Shown here piece by piece: positions 45,681-54,070 of a DNA stretch of 64,000 nt; positions within the stretch are counted from its first letter, which is position 1, and each line of letters begins with the position of its first letter. Under the pieces are notes generated by a model. The model was not told the origin of the DNA. It saw only the letters and a list, made by a program, of their open reading frames with translations, and ran no database searches. The stretch covers positions 310,001 through 374,000 of the forward strand of contig JADJBM010000032.1 in the NCBI GenBank assembly GCA_016703785.1. The letters are read 5' to 3'. Source of the DNA: Betaproteobacteria bacterium (GTDB taxonomy: Bacteria > Pseudomonadota > Gammaproteobacteria > Burkholderiales > Rhodocyclaceae). The translations under genes and the position numbers were made by a program.

Positions 45681-46229
45681 ATGTCGTTCTCAATGATCCT
45701 GTTGCTCGGCACGCTGGCGGCGTTGCTGCTGTGGGGTATCGTCCTCTTCAATCGCCTGGTCTCGCTGCGCAACCGCGCGCGGGAAGCCTGGAGCGGCATC
45801 GACGTGCAACTGAAGCGGCGTCATGATCTGCTGCCCAAGCTGGTCGAGGCGGTGAAAGCCTATGCCGGCTACGAGCGCGCGGTGCAGGCCGACAGCGTCA
45901 AGGCGCGCGCTGGCGCATCCCACGGCGAACTCGAGCAGGCCGAGAACGCGCTGACCGGCCGGCTGCGCGGCCTGCTGGCGGTGGTGGAGGCCTATCCCGA
46001 CCTGAAGGCCAGCCGCAGCTACCTCGACCTGCAACAGCAGATCAGCGAGGCCGAGGAGCAGATCCAGTACGCGCGGCGCTATTACAACGGCACCGTGCGC
46101 GAGCTCAACATCATGGTCGATTCCTTCCCGAGCAATCTCGTCGCGCGCCGGTTCGGCTTCGCACCGATGGCGTATTTCGAGATCGAGCTGGCCACGCAGC
46201 GCGACAGCCCCGCGCTGCCGTTCTCCTGA
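45681..46229 (+). CDS. lemA: LemA family protein
   Basis: 182 residues. N-terminal membrane segment ILLLGTLAALLLWGIVLFNRL, then the LemA core RNRAREAWSGIDVQLKRRHDLLPKLVEAVKAYAGYE and YARRYYNGTVRELNIMVDSFPSNLVARRFGF. Membrane-anchored helical protein of unclear role; often paired with DUF2207 proteins, as here. Confidence 0.92.
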   Translation: MSFSMILLLGTLAALLLWGIVLFNRLVSLRNRAREAWSGIDVQLKRRHDLLPKLVEAVKAYAGYERAVQADSVKARAGASHGELEQAENALTGRLRGLLAVVEAYPDLKASRSYLDLQQQISEAEEQIQYARRYYNGTVRELNIMVDSFPSNLVARRFGFAPMAYFEIELATQRDSPALPFS

Positions 46230-46239
46230 GGAGGAAGTC

Positions 46240-48159
46240 ATGCCAAGGCTGATATTCCTCGCCGTCCTCTGGACACTGACTTTCACACCCGCGGTCTCAG
46301 CCGGCAGCGAAACCATCCGCCACTTCGACGCGCAGATCGCGGTGAAGGCCGACGGCGCGATGGAGGTGACCGAGACCATCCGCGTCAACGCCGAAGGCAC
46401 CCAGATCAAGCGCGGCATCTATCGCGATTTTCCGACAATCTATAAAGCCTGGTACGGCCGCCGCACGGTGCCCTTCGAGGTGCTGTCGGTGACGCGCGAC
46501 GGCCAGCCCGAGCCCTCGCACCAGGAATCGAGGGAGAATGGCACGCGCCTCTACATCGGCCGCAGCGACCGCAACATTCCCCGCGGCGAACACGTCTACG
46601 AAATCCGCTACCGCAGCGACTGGCAGCTCGGCTTCTTCGCCGATCACGACGAGCTGTACTGGAACGTCACCGGCAACGGCTGGGATTTCATGATCGAGCG
46701 CGCCACCGCGATCGTCACGTTGCCGCAGCGCCTGCCCGATTCGGCGCTGACGCTGGAGGCCTACACCGGCCCGCAGGGCGAGAAGGGGCGCGACTGGCGT
46801 GCCGGCATCGACGCGGCTGGCCGCGCCCGTTTCGAGACGACGGCACCGCTGGGACACCGGGAGGGACTGACCCTCGTCGTCGGCTGGCCAAAGGGGCTGG
46901 TCGCCGAACCGACGCGCGAGCAAAAACAGGCCCGCTGGCTGCACGACAACGCCGAGGTCAAGAGCGGGCTCTTCGGCACGGCCCTCCTGCTCGTCTATTA
47001 CCTCATCGTCTGGCGCCGCTATGGACGCGACCCGGCTACGCAGACGATCATCCCGCGCTTCGCCCCGCCCAAGGACGTCTCGCCGGCGGACGCACGCTTT
47101 CTCATGCGCACGGGCTACGACGAGCGCACCTTCGCCGCCGCCCTGGTCGGCCTGGCCGTCAAGGGGCATCTGATCCTCCACGAGGACGACGACCATGACT
47201 TCACGCTCGAGCGACCCCGCGACCTCCCGGGCCAGCCGCTGCTGAACGACGAGCAGGCGCTGCTCGACTCCCTTGGGCTTGCACCCGGCAGTCAGTTGGC
47301 CCTGCAATCGAGCGCTGCGCAAGCGATCGGCAATGCGAAAAAAGCCCTCAAGGAGGCCTTGCGCAAGGAACACCTCAAGCGCCACTTCGTCACCAACGGC
47401 ATCTATCTCGTGCCGGGCCTGATCGCCAGCGCCGCCGTGCTGGCCTGGGCCGGCTTCAGCGGCGCGCAACCCGAGCCGGTCTTCTTCTTCATGATCGTCT
47501 GGCTCACCGGCTGGACCTTCGGCGTCTACGCCCTGCTGGCGCAGGCGGGGAGCATCTGGCGCAGGGTGCGGGAGGGCAAGTGGCTGATGATCGTGCCGGC
47601 GCTGTTCATGAGCGCCTTCGCGATTCCCTTCGTCGGCGGCGAGATTTTCGGCCTTTACATCCTGACCTCGCAAAGCTCGAGCGTCATGGTCGCGCTGCTG
47701 TTCCTCATCGTCGGCATCAACTACGCCTTCTATCACTGGCTGCAGGCGCCGACCCTGGCCGGTCGCCGGCTGATGGAGGAGATCGAAGGATTCCGCATGT
47801 ACCTCGACGTGGCGGAGAAGGACGACCTGCGCGTGCGACGCGGGCCCGAACGCACCCTCGAGCTGTTCGAGAAATACCTGCCCTACGCGCTGGCGCTCGG
47901 CGTCGAGAACGCCTGGGCCGAGCAGTTCGCCGACATCCTTGCCGGCGTCAGGGCCGAAGGCAGTGGCAACACGCCCATGCGCTGGTACAGCGGCCCCTCG
48001 CTGCATTCGCTTGGGACGGGTGATTTCGCCGGCAGCCTGGCGGGCAGCCTGTCCGGCGCCATCTCCTCCGCGACTGCGCCGTCGGGTGGCAGTTCGGGCG
48101 GAGGTGGGGGTGGTTCCTCTGGGGGTGGTGGTGGCGGCGGCGGCGGAGGCGGCTGGTAG
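46240..48159 (+). CDS. DUF2207 membrane protein with glycine-rich tail
   Basis: 639 residues. Signal peptide MPRLIFLAVLWTLTFTPAVSAG; extracytoplasmic DUF2207 domain (IRHFDAQIAVKADGAMEVTETIRV, GIYRDFPTIY, LYWNVTGNGWDF). A membrane helix lies near 247 and further hydrophobic helices near 388-500. The tail ends in a long Ser/Gly run (SSGGGGGG...GGW), typical of this family. Starts 10 bp after lemA. The signal-peptide coding region contains a bipartite motif copy (46260). Confidence 0.88.
   Translation: MPRLIFLAVLWTLTFTPAVSAGSETIRHFDAQIAVKADGAMEVTETIRVNAEGTQIKRGIYRDFPTIYKAWYGRRTVPFEVLSVTRDGQPEPSHQESRENGTRLYIGRSDRNIPRGEHVYEIRYRSDWQLGFFADHDELYWNVTGNGWDFMIERATAIVTLPQRLPDSALTLEAYTGPQGEKGRDWRAGIDAAGRARFETTAPLGHREGLTLVVGWPKGLVAEPTREQKQARWLHDNAEVKSGLFGTALLLVYYLIVWRRYGRDPATQTIIPRFAPPKDVSPADARFLMRTGYDERTFAAALVGLAVKGHLILHEDDDHDFTLERPRDLPGQPLLNDEQALLDSLGLAPGSQLALQSSAAQAIGNAKKALKEALRKEHLKRHFVTNGIYLVPGLIASAAVLAWAGFSGAQPEPVFFFMIVWLTGWTFGVYALLAQAGSIWRRVREGKWLMIVPALFMSAFAIPFVGGEIFGLYILTSQSSSVMVALLFLIVGINYAFYHWLQAPTLAGRRLMEEIEGFRMYLDVAEKDDLRVRRGPERTLELFEKYLPYALALGVENAWAEQFADILAGVRAEGSGNTPMRWYSGPSLHSLGTGDFAGSLAGSLSGAISSATAPSGGSSGGGGGGSSGGGGGGGGGGGW
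46260..46283 (-). repeat. Bipartite motif copy 11 (in signal-peptide codons)
   Basis: Minus strand: AAAGTCAGT, spacer GTCCAGAGG, ACGGCG; both half-sites exact. On the sense strand it reads AVLWTLTF in the DUF2207 signal peptide. Confidence 0.75.
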
Positions 48160-48201
48160 GGCGAAATAGTACTTGACCAAAACAGTCGGCTGAATTAAAT
48201 T

Positions 48202-48215
48202 ACCGACCGGTCAGT
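48202..48215. promoter_or_regulatory. Imperfect palindrome, probable TetR operator
   Basis: ACCGACC/GGTCAGT (one mismatch in seven) lies 15 bp before the TetR start at 48231 within an AT-rich stretch. It resembles operators of TetR repressors of efflux pumps. Confidence 0.6.
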
Positions 48216-48230
48216 TATTAAATTAAAGCC

Positions 48231-48863
48231 ATGGTCTGCCCCGCCACGCGCTGGCGCCGCCGCAAGGAAGCGCGCCCGCAGGAACTAACCGCTGCCGCAC
48301 TGGAACTCTTCGTCGAGAAGGGCTATGCCGCCACGCGCCTGGACGAGATTGCGGCGCAGGCCGGGGTGTCGAAAGGCACGCTTTACCTGTATTTCACCAG
48401 CAAGGAAGAACTGTTCAAGGCGGTGGTGCGCGAAGGCCTGCTGCCGCTGTTGGCCGAAGGGGAAGTCCTCGTCGCGAACGCGCCAGGCCCCGCCAGCGAG
48501 TTGTTCAGGGTCATCGTCATGCGCTGGTGGGAAGTAGTCGGCGACAACCCCATCGGTGGCATCTCCAAGCTGATTTTCGCCGAGGCGCGCAACTTCCCCG
48601 AGATCGCCCGCTTCTATGCCGAGGAAGTCATCGAGCGCGGCAAGCGCCTGCTGGCGGCTGCCCTGCAGCGCGGCATCGACTCGGGCGAGTTCCGCCCCTT
48701 CAATCCCGACGACCTCGTCCATATCGTGTTCTCGCCGCTGATGATGCGGCTGGTCTGGAAGCATTCGCTCGACTGCTGCGGCGTGCATACCGTACCGGTC
48801 GACGTCTATCTGCGCGAATACATCGAACTGATGCTGCGCGGCCTGCGCAGCGATGTCGTCTAA
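48231..48863 (+). CDS. TetR/AcrR-family repressor of the RND efflux operon
   Basis: 210 residues. HTH: RPQELTAAALELFVEKGYAATRLDEIAAQAGVSKGTLYLYFTSKEELFKAVV. The C-terminal TetR_C-type domain has EARNFPEIARFYAEEVIERGKRLLAAAL. It is first in a rightward run of adaptor, pump, adaptor and pump genes, the usual place for a local efflux repressor. The AT-rich leader with the palindrome at 48202 is its probable binding site. Confidence 0.9.
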   Translation: MVCPATRWRRRKEARPQELTAAALELFVEKGYAATRLDEIAAQAGVSKGTLYLYFTSKEELFKAVVREGLLPLLAEGEVLVANAPGPASELFRVIVMRWWEVVGDNPIGGISKLIFAEARNFPEIARFYAEEVIERGKRLLAAALQRGIDSGEFRPFNPDDLVHIVFSPLMMRLVWKHSLDCCGVHTVPVDVYLREYIELMLRGLRSDVV

Positions 48864-48879
48864 AAACGGAGAAGAAAAC

Positions 48880-49920
48880 GTGCGACGCCTGATCCTTTCC
48901 CTTGCGCTGGCAGCTGCGCCGGCCCTTGCCCAGACCACGGCGGCGCCGAAACCGCCGCAGCCCGAGCCCTCCTTCCGCACGTTCGGCGAGATTGCACAGC
49001 ACCCGCTACGCGAAGCGCCGGCGGCGGTCGTCAGTCTCAACGAGTCGCGCATCGCGGCGGAAGTGGCGGCGGTCATCGTTTCCATGAACGCCGAAGTAGG
49101 CCAGGTGGTGGAAAAGGGCGCGGTGCTGGCGCGCCTCGATGCGCGTGACTCGGCCCTGGCGCTGGACCGCGCCGCAGCCGCGGAGGCATCGGCGAAAGCC
49201 CGTCTCGGCCTGGCCGAAGCGCAGCTCAGGCGCGCGCGCGAGCTGAAGGAGAAGAACTTCATCTCGCAGGAGGCGCTTAATCATCGCGAGACCGAGGTGG
49301 CCGTGGTGGCCGCCGATGCGCGCGCGGCCCGCGCCGCGCTGGATACGGCCCGCCGCAATCTGGACAAATGCATCCTCCGAGCGCCGTTTCGCGCCATCGT
49401 GCGCGCCCGCAGCGGTCAGGTGGGCGAACTCGCCGGCATCGGCACCGCGCTGTACACGCTGCTCGATGCCGACCGTCTCGAAATCGCCGCCCAGGTGCCG
49501 GCCCGGGATGCGGAGCAGCTCGCTCAGGTGAAGGACATCGTGTTCGTCGGCCAGGACGGTCGGCATGCCGTCAGCTTGATCCGCATTTCACCCGCCATCG
49601 AGCGTGCGGCGCGCACGCGGGAGGTGCGCCTGCACTTCAAGGGCACCGCGGTTTCGCCCGGTGCCGAAGGGCGCATTGCGTGGCGTGATCCCGCCGCCCA
49701 CATCCCGCCCGAGTATCTGGTCCGTCGCGGCGCACAGCTCGGGGTTTTCGTTCTTGAAGCGGGCAAGGCGCGCTTCGTTCCATTGGCCGAGGCCCAGGAA
49801 GGTAGGCCGACGCCCGCTGAGTTGAAGTCCGATGCACGCATCGCGGCTGATGGCCGTCATGCACTCAGCGATGGCCAGGCGGTCGCGGACAAGTCCGCTG
49901 AAGGCGCACGGAAACAATGA
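48880..49920 (+). CDS. RND efflux periplasmic adaptor 1
   Basis: 346 residues from GTG 48880 with GGAGAAG upstream; an in-frame ATG at 48853 inside the TetR gene lacks such support. Signal peptide VRRLILSLALAAAPALAQ. Lipoyl-like halves (EVGQVVEKGAVLARLDARD and NLDKCILRAPFRAIVRARSGQVGELAGIG) flank a helical hairpin (AAEASAKARLGLAEAQLRRARELKEKNFISQEAL). It links the pump at 49917 to an outer-membrane channel, probably TolC at 58213. Overlaps the pump start. Confidence 0.9.
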   Translation: MRRLILSLALAAAPALAQTTAAPKPPQPEPSFRTFGEIAQHPLREAPAAVVSLNESRIAAEVAAVIVSMNAEVGQVVEKGAVLARLDARDSALALDRAAAAEASAKARLGLAEAQLRRARELKEKNFISQEALNHRETEVAVVAADARAARAALDTARRNLDKCILRAPFRAIVRARSGQVGELAGIGTALYTLLDADRLEIAAQVPARDAEQLAQVKDIVFVGQDGRHAVSLIRISPAIERAARTREVRLHFKGTAVSPGAEGRIAWRDPAAHIPPEYLVRRGAQLGVFVLEAGKARFVPLAEAQEGRPTPAELKSDARIAADGRHALSDGQAVADKSAEGARKQ

Positions 49921-52900
49921 ATTTCGTCGCTGCGCTCATCCGCAACCATCCCTTTGCCAACATCACCTTCGCGGTGGTGCTGGTGATGGGCCTGTTTGCC
50001 TATCTGACGATGCCGCGCGAGCAGGACCCGGAGATCAACTTCAACTGGGTGATGATTACCACCGCCCTGCCGGGCGCTTCGGCCGAAGACGTCGAGAAGC
50101 GCGTCACCAAGCCCCTCGAGGACGGCATCAAACTGGTGGCGGACACCAAGTTCGTCGCCTCCAACTCGCGCGAGAACGTTTCCTCCATTTTGGTGCGCTT
50201 CAACGATATCCCCGAACGCGCCTTCGACAAGCGCATGAACGACCTGCGCCGTGAGATCGACAACAAGGCCAACACCGAGCTGCCGCCCGAGGCCAAGGAC
50301 CCGCGCGTGCTGGAGATCACCACCTCGAACGGCTTCGCCACCGCCATGGTGATGGTGACGGGCGAGGCCGACGACGAGCAGCTGCGCATGGCGGTGCGCG
50401 ACATCCGCGACGACCTCGAGCGCATTCCCGGCGTCGACCGCGTCTATGCCATCGGCTTGCACGATCCCGAGCTGCTGGTGGAGTTCGATCCGCATGCGGC
50501 GCAGTCGCGCGGCATCGCCCCGGGCGACATCGCCGACGCCATCAACGCCTGGTTCCGCGACACCTTTGCCGGCACGGCACGTGCCGGCGATACCGAATGG
50601 ATGGTGCGCATCCTCGGCACCAGTGCCGATCCCGGCCATCTCGCCCGGCTCAGCGTCGCGCCCGCCGCCCATCCGCGCAGCCAGGTGCCGCTGGACGCGA
50701 TCGCCGAGGTCTCGCGCACCCGTGTCAAGCCGGAGCGGCTCGCCTCGGTTGCCGGCAAGCCGGCGGTCGTGCTGTCGGTGACCAAGAAAAGCGGCGTCAA
50801 TACGCTGGAACTGGTCGAGCGCGTCAACGGCTACATCGCCGAGCGCAATCCGCTCATCGCCGAGCGCGGCGTGCACGCCGCCCTGCTCGACGATCAGACC
50901 ATCCCGACGCGCAACGCCATCGGCATCATGGAGACCAATGCCCTGTTCGGCCTCGCCACGGTGCTGCTGGTGTCATGGCTGTTTCTCGGCACGCGCATCG
51001 CCGGGCTGGTCGGCCTGGGCATTCCCTTCTCGCTGGCGGGCACCTTCGGCGTCCTGCACGCCATGGGCTTCACGCTGAACATATCCGTCCTGCTCGGCGT
51101 CGTCATCGCCCTCGGCATGCTGGTGGACGACGCAGTGGTGGTGGTCGAGTCGATCTACTACCGCGTCACGCGAGGTCAGCCGGTGCTGGAGGCCGCGGTG
51201 GATGCGTTGCGCGAGGTGGCGGCGCCGGTAACTGCGGCGGTGGCCACCACCATGGCGGCCTTCCTGCCGCTGATGTTGCTGCCGGGCATCGTCGGCAAGT
51301 TCATGTTCGTCATCCCTGCGGTGGTGACTCTGGCGCTGGCGATCAGTCTGGTCGAGGCCTACTGGATGTTGCCGGCCCATGTCGTCGGCCTGAAACTGAA
51401 TTTCGACGAACCCTCGCGCCTGCATGCCCGCCGCGTGCGCTTCACTCATTGGCTGCGCGTGAAGTACGCGCGCCTGCTCATCAAGGTCATGCGCCGCCCG
51501 ACGCAGTCCGGCCTGCTCATGGCGGCGGTGGTCGCCGGTGCCTTCGTCGTCGTCGGCGCGGGGCTGGTGCGCACGCAGTTCTTTGCCTTCGACCCGATCC
51601 GGCTGTTCTACGCCAACGTGGACATGCCGCCTGGCGCGCCCATCGAGTCCACGCTGCAGGCTGTCGAGGCAGTCGAGCAGCGGCTCGGCAAGCATCTGCA
51701 GCCGGGCGAACTGCGCGCCATGGCCTCCGTCGCCGGATTCAAGTATACCGACACCGAGCCGCTCTATGGCGACGTGTATGGCCAGGTCATCGTCTCGCTC
51801 AACCCGCGCGGCGGCGACATGCGCGAGACGGACGAGGTCGTCGCGGCCGCACGCACCGACATCGAGGGCATGGGCGGGCCGGGCAAGGTCAGCTTTACCA
51901 TGATCTCGGGCGGTCCGCCGCTGTCGAAGGCGATCCGCGTGCGCGCGCGCAACGACGATCCCGTCGAGCTGCGCGCCGCCGCCGACGCGCTGCTGGGCAT
52001 CGTGCGCGCCGTCAAGGGCAGCCGCGACGTGGTGGACGATGATGTGCCGGGCCGGCCCGAGCTGGTGCTCACGCTCGACCGCGAGGCGGTGCGCAATGCC
52101 GGCCTCAACCCGGCCCTGGTGGCACGCCACGTGCGCCTGGCGGTGGACGGCGAGATCGTCGCCAGCATGCGCGACCGCGGCGAGAAGCTGGAAGTGCGCG
52201 TGCGTGCGCGGCCGGCCACGGGGGCGGACATCGTGCGCCTGCTCGACATGCCGCTGGCCCTGCCCGGCGGCGGCAGCACCACGCTGGGCGCACTGACCCG
52301 CTACGAAACCCAGGCCGGCAAGGGCATCATCAAGCATTACAACCTGCGCCGGGCGATTGCGGTCGAGGCCGACCTCGACCGCGAGGCGAACGATGCCGTC
52401 GCCGCCAACGCCGAGATCAAGCGCGAATGGGAGAAGGTGCGCGCGCGCTTCCCGAACACCGACCTCGATTTCTCGGGCGAACTCGACGACATCCAGGAAA
52501 GCCTGGACGCCATGAAGGTGCTGTTCCTCTTCGGCCTAGGCCTGATCTACCTGATCCTCGCCGCGCAGTTCAGGAGCTACTGGCAGCCGCTGATGATCCT
52601 CGTCACGGTGCCGTTGGCCTTCACCGGCGTGGTCTATGGCCTGCTGGTGTCGCTCAATCCGCTCTCGCTCTACACCCTGTACGGCGTCATCGCCCTGACC
52701 GGCATCGCCGTCAATTCCGCCATCGTGCTGATCGCCGCTGCCAACGACCGGCTGCAGCTGGGCATGAGCGTGCTGCACGCGGCGGTGTACGCGGCGCGCC
52801 GGCGCGTCGTGCCGATCATCATCACTTCCGTCACCACCATCGGCGGCCTCTTCTCGCTGGCCGTCGGCCTGGGCGGCAAATCGCTCATCTGGGGGCCGAT

Positions 52901-53042
52901 GGCCGCCTCCATCGTCTGGGGGCTGGGCTTTGCGACGGTGCTGACGCTGTTTGTCGTGCCCCTGTTGTACTGGGTGTTCATGCGGCCGCGCCGCGCCGGC
53001 AGGGCGCGCGGGTGGTGGCCGTTTCGGAAAGGAATCCAATGA
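49917..53042 (+). CDS. RND efflux pump permease 1
   Basis: 1041 residues, AcrB/MMPL-type inner-membrane proton antiporter. First helix near 15-33; two large periplasmic loops; the central helices carry LLGVVIALGMLVDDAVVVVE near residue 395 (proton-relay Asp pair), and GVIALTGIAVNSAIVLI lies near 925. Charged, short C-terminus. The sequence type (LTMPREQDPEINFNWVMITTALPGASAEDVEKRVT) is the hydrophobe/multidrug HAE-like branch. Couples by ATGA to the second adaptor. Confidence 0.92.
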   Translation: MNFVAALIRNHPFANITFAVVLVMGLFAYLTMPREQDPEINFNWVMITTALPGASAEDVEKRVTKPLEDGIKLVADTKFVASNSRENVSSILVRFNDIPERAFDKRMNDLRREIDNKANTELPPEAKDPRVLEITTSNGFATAMVMVTGEADDEQLRMAVRDIRDDLERIPGVDRVYAIGLHDPELLVEFDPHAAQSRGIAPGDIADAINAWFRDTFAGTARAGDTEWMVRILGTSADPGHLARLSVAPAAHPRSQVPLDAIAEVSRTRVKPERLASVAGKPAVVLSVTKKSGVNTLELVERVNGYIAERNPLIAERGVHAALLDDQTIPTRNAIGIMETNALFGLATVLLVSWLFLGTRIAGLVGLGIPFSLAGTFGVLHAMGFTLNISVLLGVVIALGMLVDDAVVVVESIYYRVTRGQPVLEAAVDALREVAAPVTAAVATTMAAFLPLMLLPGIVGKFMFVIPAVVTLALAISLVEAYWMLPAHVVGLKLNFDEPSRLHARRVRFTHWLRVKYARLLIKVMRRPTQSGLLMAAVVAGAFVVVGAGLVRTQFFAFDPIRLFYANVDMPPGAPIESTLQAVEAVEQRLGKHLQPGELRAMASVAGFKYTDTEPLYGDVYGQVIVSLNPRGGDMRETDEVVAAARTDIEGMGGPGKVSFTMISGGPPLSKAIRVRARNDDPVELRAAADALLGIVRAVKGSRDVVDDDVPGRPELVLTLDREAVRNAGLNPALVARHVRLAVDGEIVASMRDRGEKLEVRVRARPATGADIVRLLDMPLALPGGGSTTLGALTRYETQAGKGIIKHYNLRRAIAVEADLDREANDAVAANAEIKREWEKVRARFPNTDLDFSGELDDIQESLDAMKVLFLFGLGLIYLILAAQFRSYWQPLMILVTVPLAFTGVVYGLLVSLNPLSLYTLYGVIALTGIAVNSAIVLIAAANDRLQLGMSVLHAAVYAARRRVVPIIITSVTTIGGLFSLAVGLGGKSLIWGPMAASIVWGLGFATVLTLFVVPLLYWVFMRPRRAGRARGWWPFRKGIQ

Positions 53043-54070
53043 ATTCGCGAATCTTCGGCGCCGCGCTGCTTGCTGCGTTGCTGGCCGGCTGCTCGCAGCC
53101 GGTGGAGCAGGTGCAGCCCCTGCGTACCGTTCGCGCCATGCAGATCGATGGCGCCGCCGTGTCCGGCAGCCTGACTTTCCCTGGCGAGGTGCGCGCGCGC
53201 CACGAAAGTCGCCTCGGCTTCCGCATCGGCGGCAAGATCGTCGAGCGGCGCGTCGATGTCGGCGCGACGGTCAAGCGCGGCCAGGTGCTGGCGCGCCTCG
53301 ATGCGCAGGACGTTGCGCTGCAGGCGGCGCAGGCCGAGGCGAACCGCGCGCTGGCCGAGGCGGAGGCGAAGCGCTACCGTGACTTGCGCGCGAAGAACTT
53401 CGTCAGCCAGGCCGTGCTCGACGCCAAGGAAACGGCGCTGAAGACGGCCGAGGCGCAGGCTGGGGTGGCGCGGAACCAGGCAGCCTACGCCGCGCTGTTG
53501 GCCGACCGCAACGGCGTGGTGACGGCGGTGGAGGCCGAGGCGGGCCAGGTGGTGTCCGCCGGGCAGACGGTGGTGCGCGTGGCCGGAGACAGCGAGAAGG
53601 AAATCGTCATCGCGATACCGGAGAGCGCGGTGGAGAAGGTGCGCGGCGCCGACGGGTTCATCGTCACCCTCAACAGCCTGCCCGGCCGCAGCTGGCAGGG
53701 CAGCCTTCGCGAGCTGTCGCCCGGCGCCGATGTGGCGACGCGCACATTCACCGCGCGCATTGCCGTGGCCGGCGAGGACGCCGCCATGCGCCTTGGCATG
53801 AGCGCCGGCGTGCAGGCGAAAGTCAGCCGCGGGGATACGGCGCTGCGGCTGCCGCTGTCCGCCTTTTTCACGCGCAACGACCAGGCGAACGTCTGGGCGC
53901 TCGATCCGGCGACGCAGACGGTGAGCATGATCAAGGTCGAGACGGACGGCGTCGTTGGCAACGACATGCGCGTGAAGAGCGGCCTGCAGCCAGGCATGTG
54001 GGTGGTCACCGCCGGCGCCAACCTGCTGGAACCAGGGCAGAAGGTGCGCCTGCCTGAAACCGTCAAATGA
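53039..54070 (+). CDS. RND efflux periplasmic adaptor 2 (lipoprotein)
   Basis: 343 residues. Lipobox LLAGCSQP, so inner-membrane-anchored lipoprotein. FPGEVRARHESRLGFRIGGKIVERRVDVGATVKRGQVLARLDAQD is the typical adaptor core, then a helical hairpin and a beta-barrel. Two bipartite motif copies lie in the gene: 53155 (AVSGSLTF) and 53819 (KVSRGDTA). Overlaps both neighbouring pump genes by ATGA. Confidence 0.92.
   Translation: MNSRIFGAALLAALLAGCSQPVEQVQPLRTVRAMQIDGAAVSGSLTFPGEVRARHESRLGFRIGGKIVERRVDVGATVKRGQVLARLDAQDVALQAAQAEANRALAEAEAKRYRDLRAKNFVSQAVLDAKETALKTAEAQAGVARNQAAYAALLADRNGVVTAVEAEAGQVVSAGQTVVRVAGDSEKEIVIAIPESAVEKVRGADGFIVTLNSLPGRSWQGSLRELSPGADVATRTFTARIAVAGEDAAMRLGMSAGVQAKVSRGDTALRLPLSAFFTRNDQANVWALDPATQTVSMIKVETDGVVGNDMRVKSGLQPGMWVVTAGANLLEPGQKVRLPETVK
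53155..53178 (-). repeat. Bipartite motif copy 12 (inside adaptor 2)
   Basis: Minus strand: AAAGTCAGG (last base differs from the Y consensus), spacer CTGCCGGAC, ACGGCG. Sense strand reads AVSGSLTF. Confidence 0.7.
53819..53842 (+). repeat. Bipartite motif copy 13 (inside adaptor 2)
   Basis: AAAGTCAGC, spacer CGCGGGGAT, ACGGCG; both half-sites exact. Encodes KVSRGDTA in the barrel domain, in the opposite orientation to the copy 640 bp upstream. Confidence 0.8.
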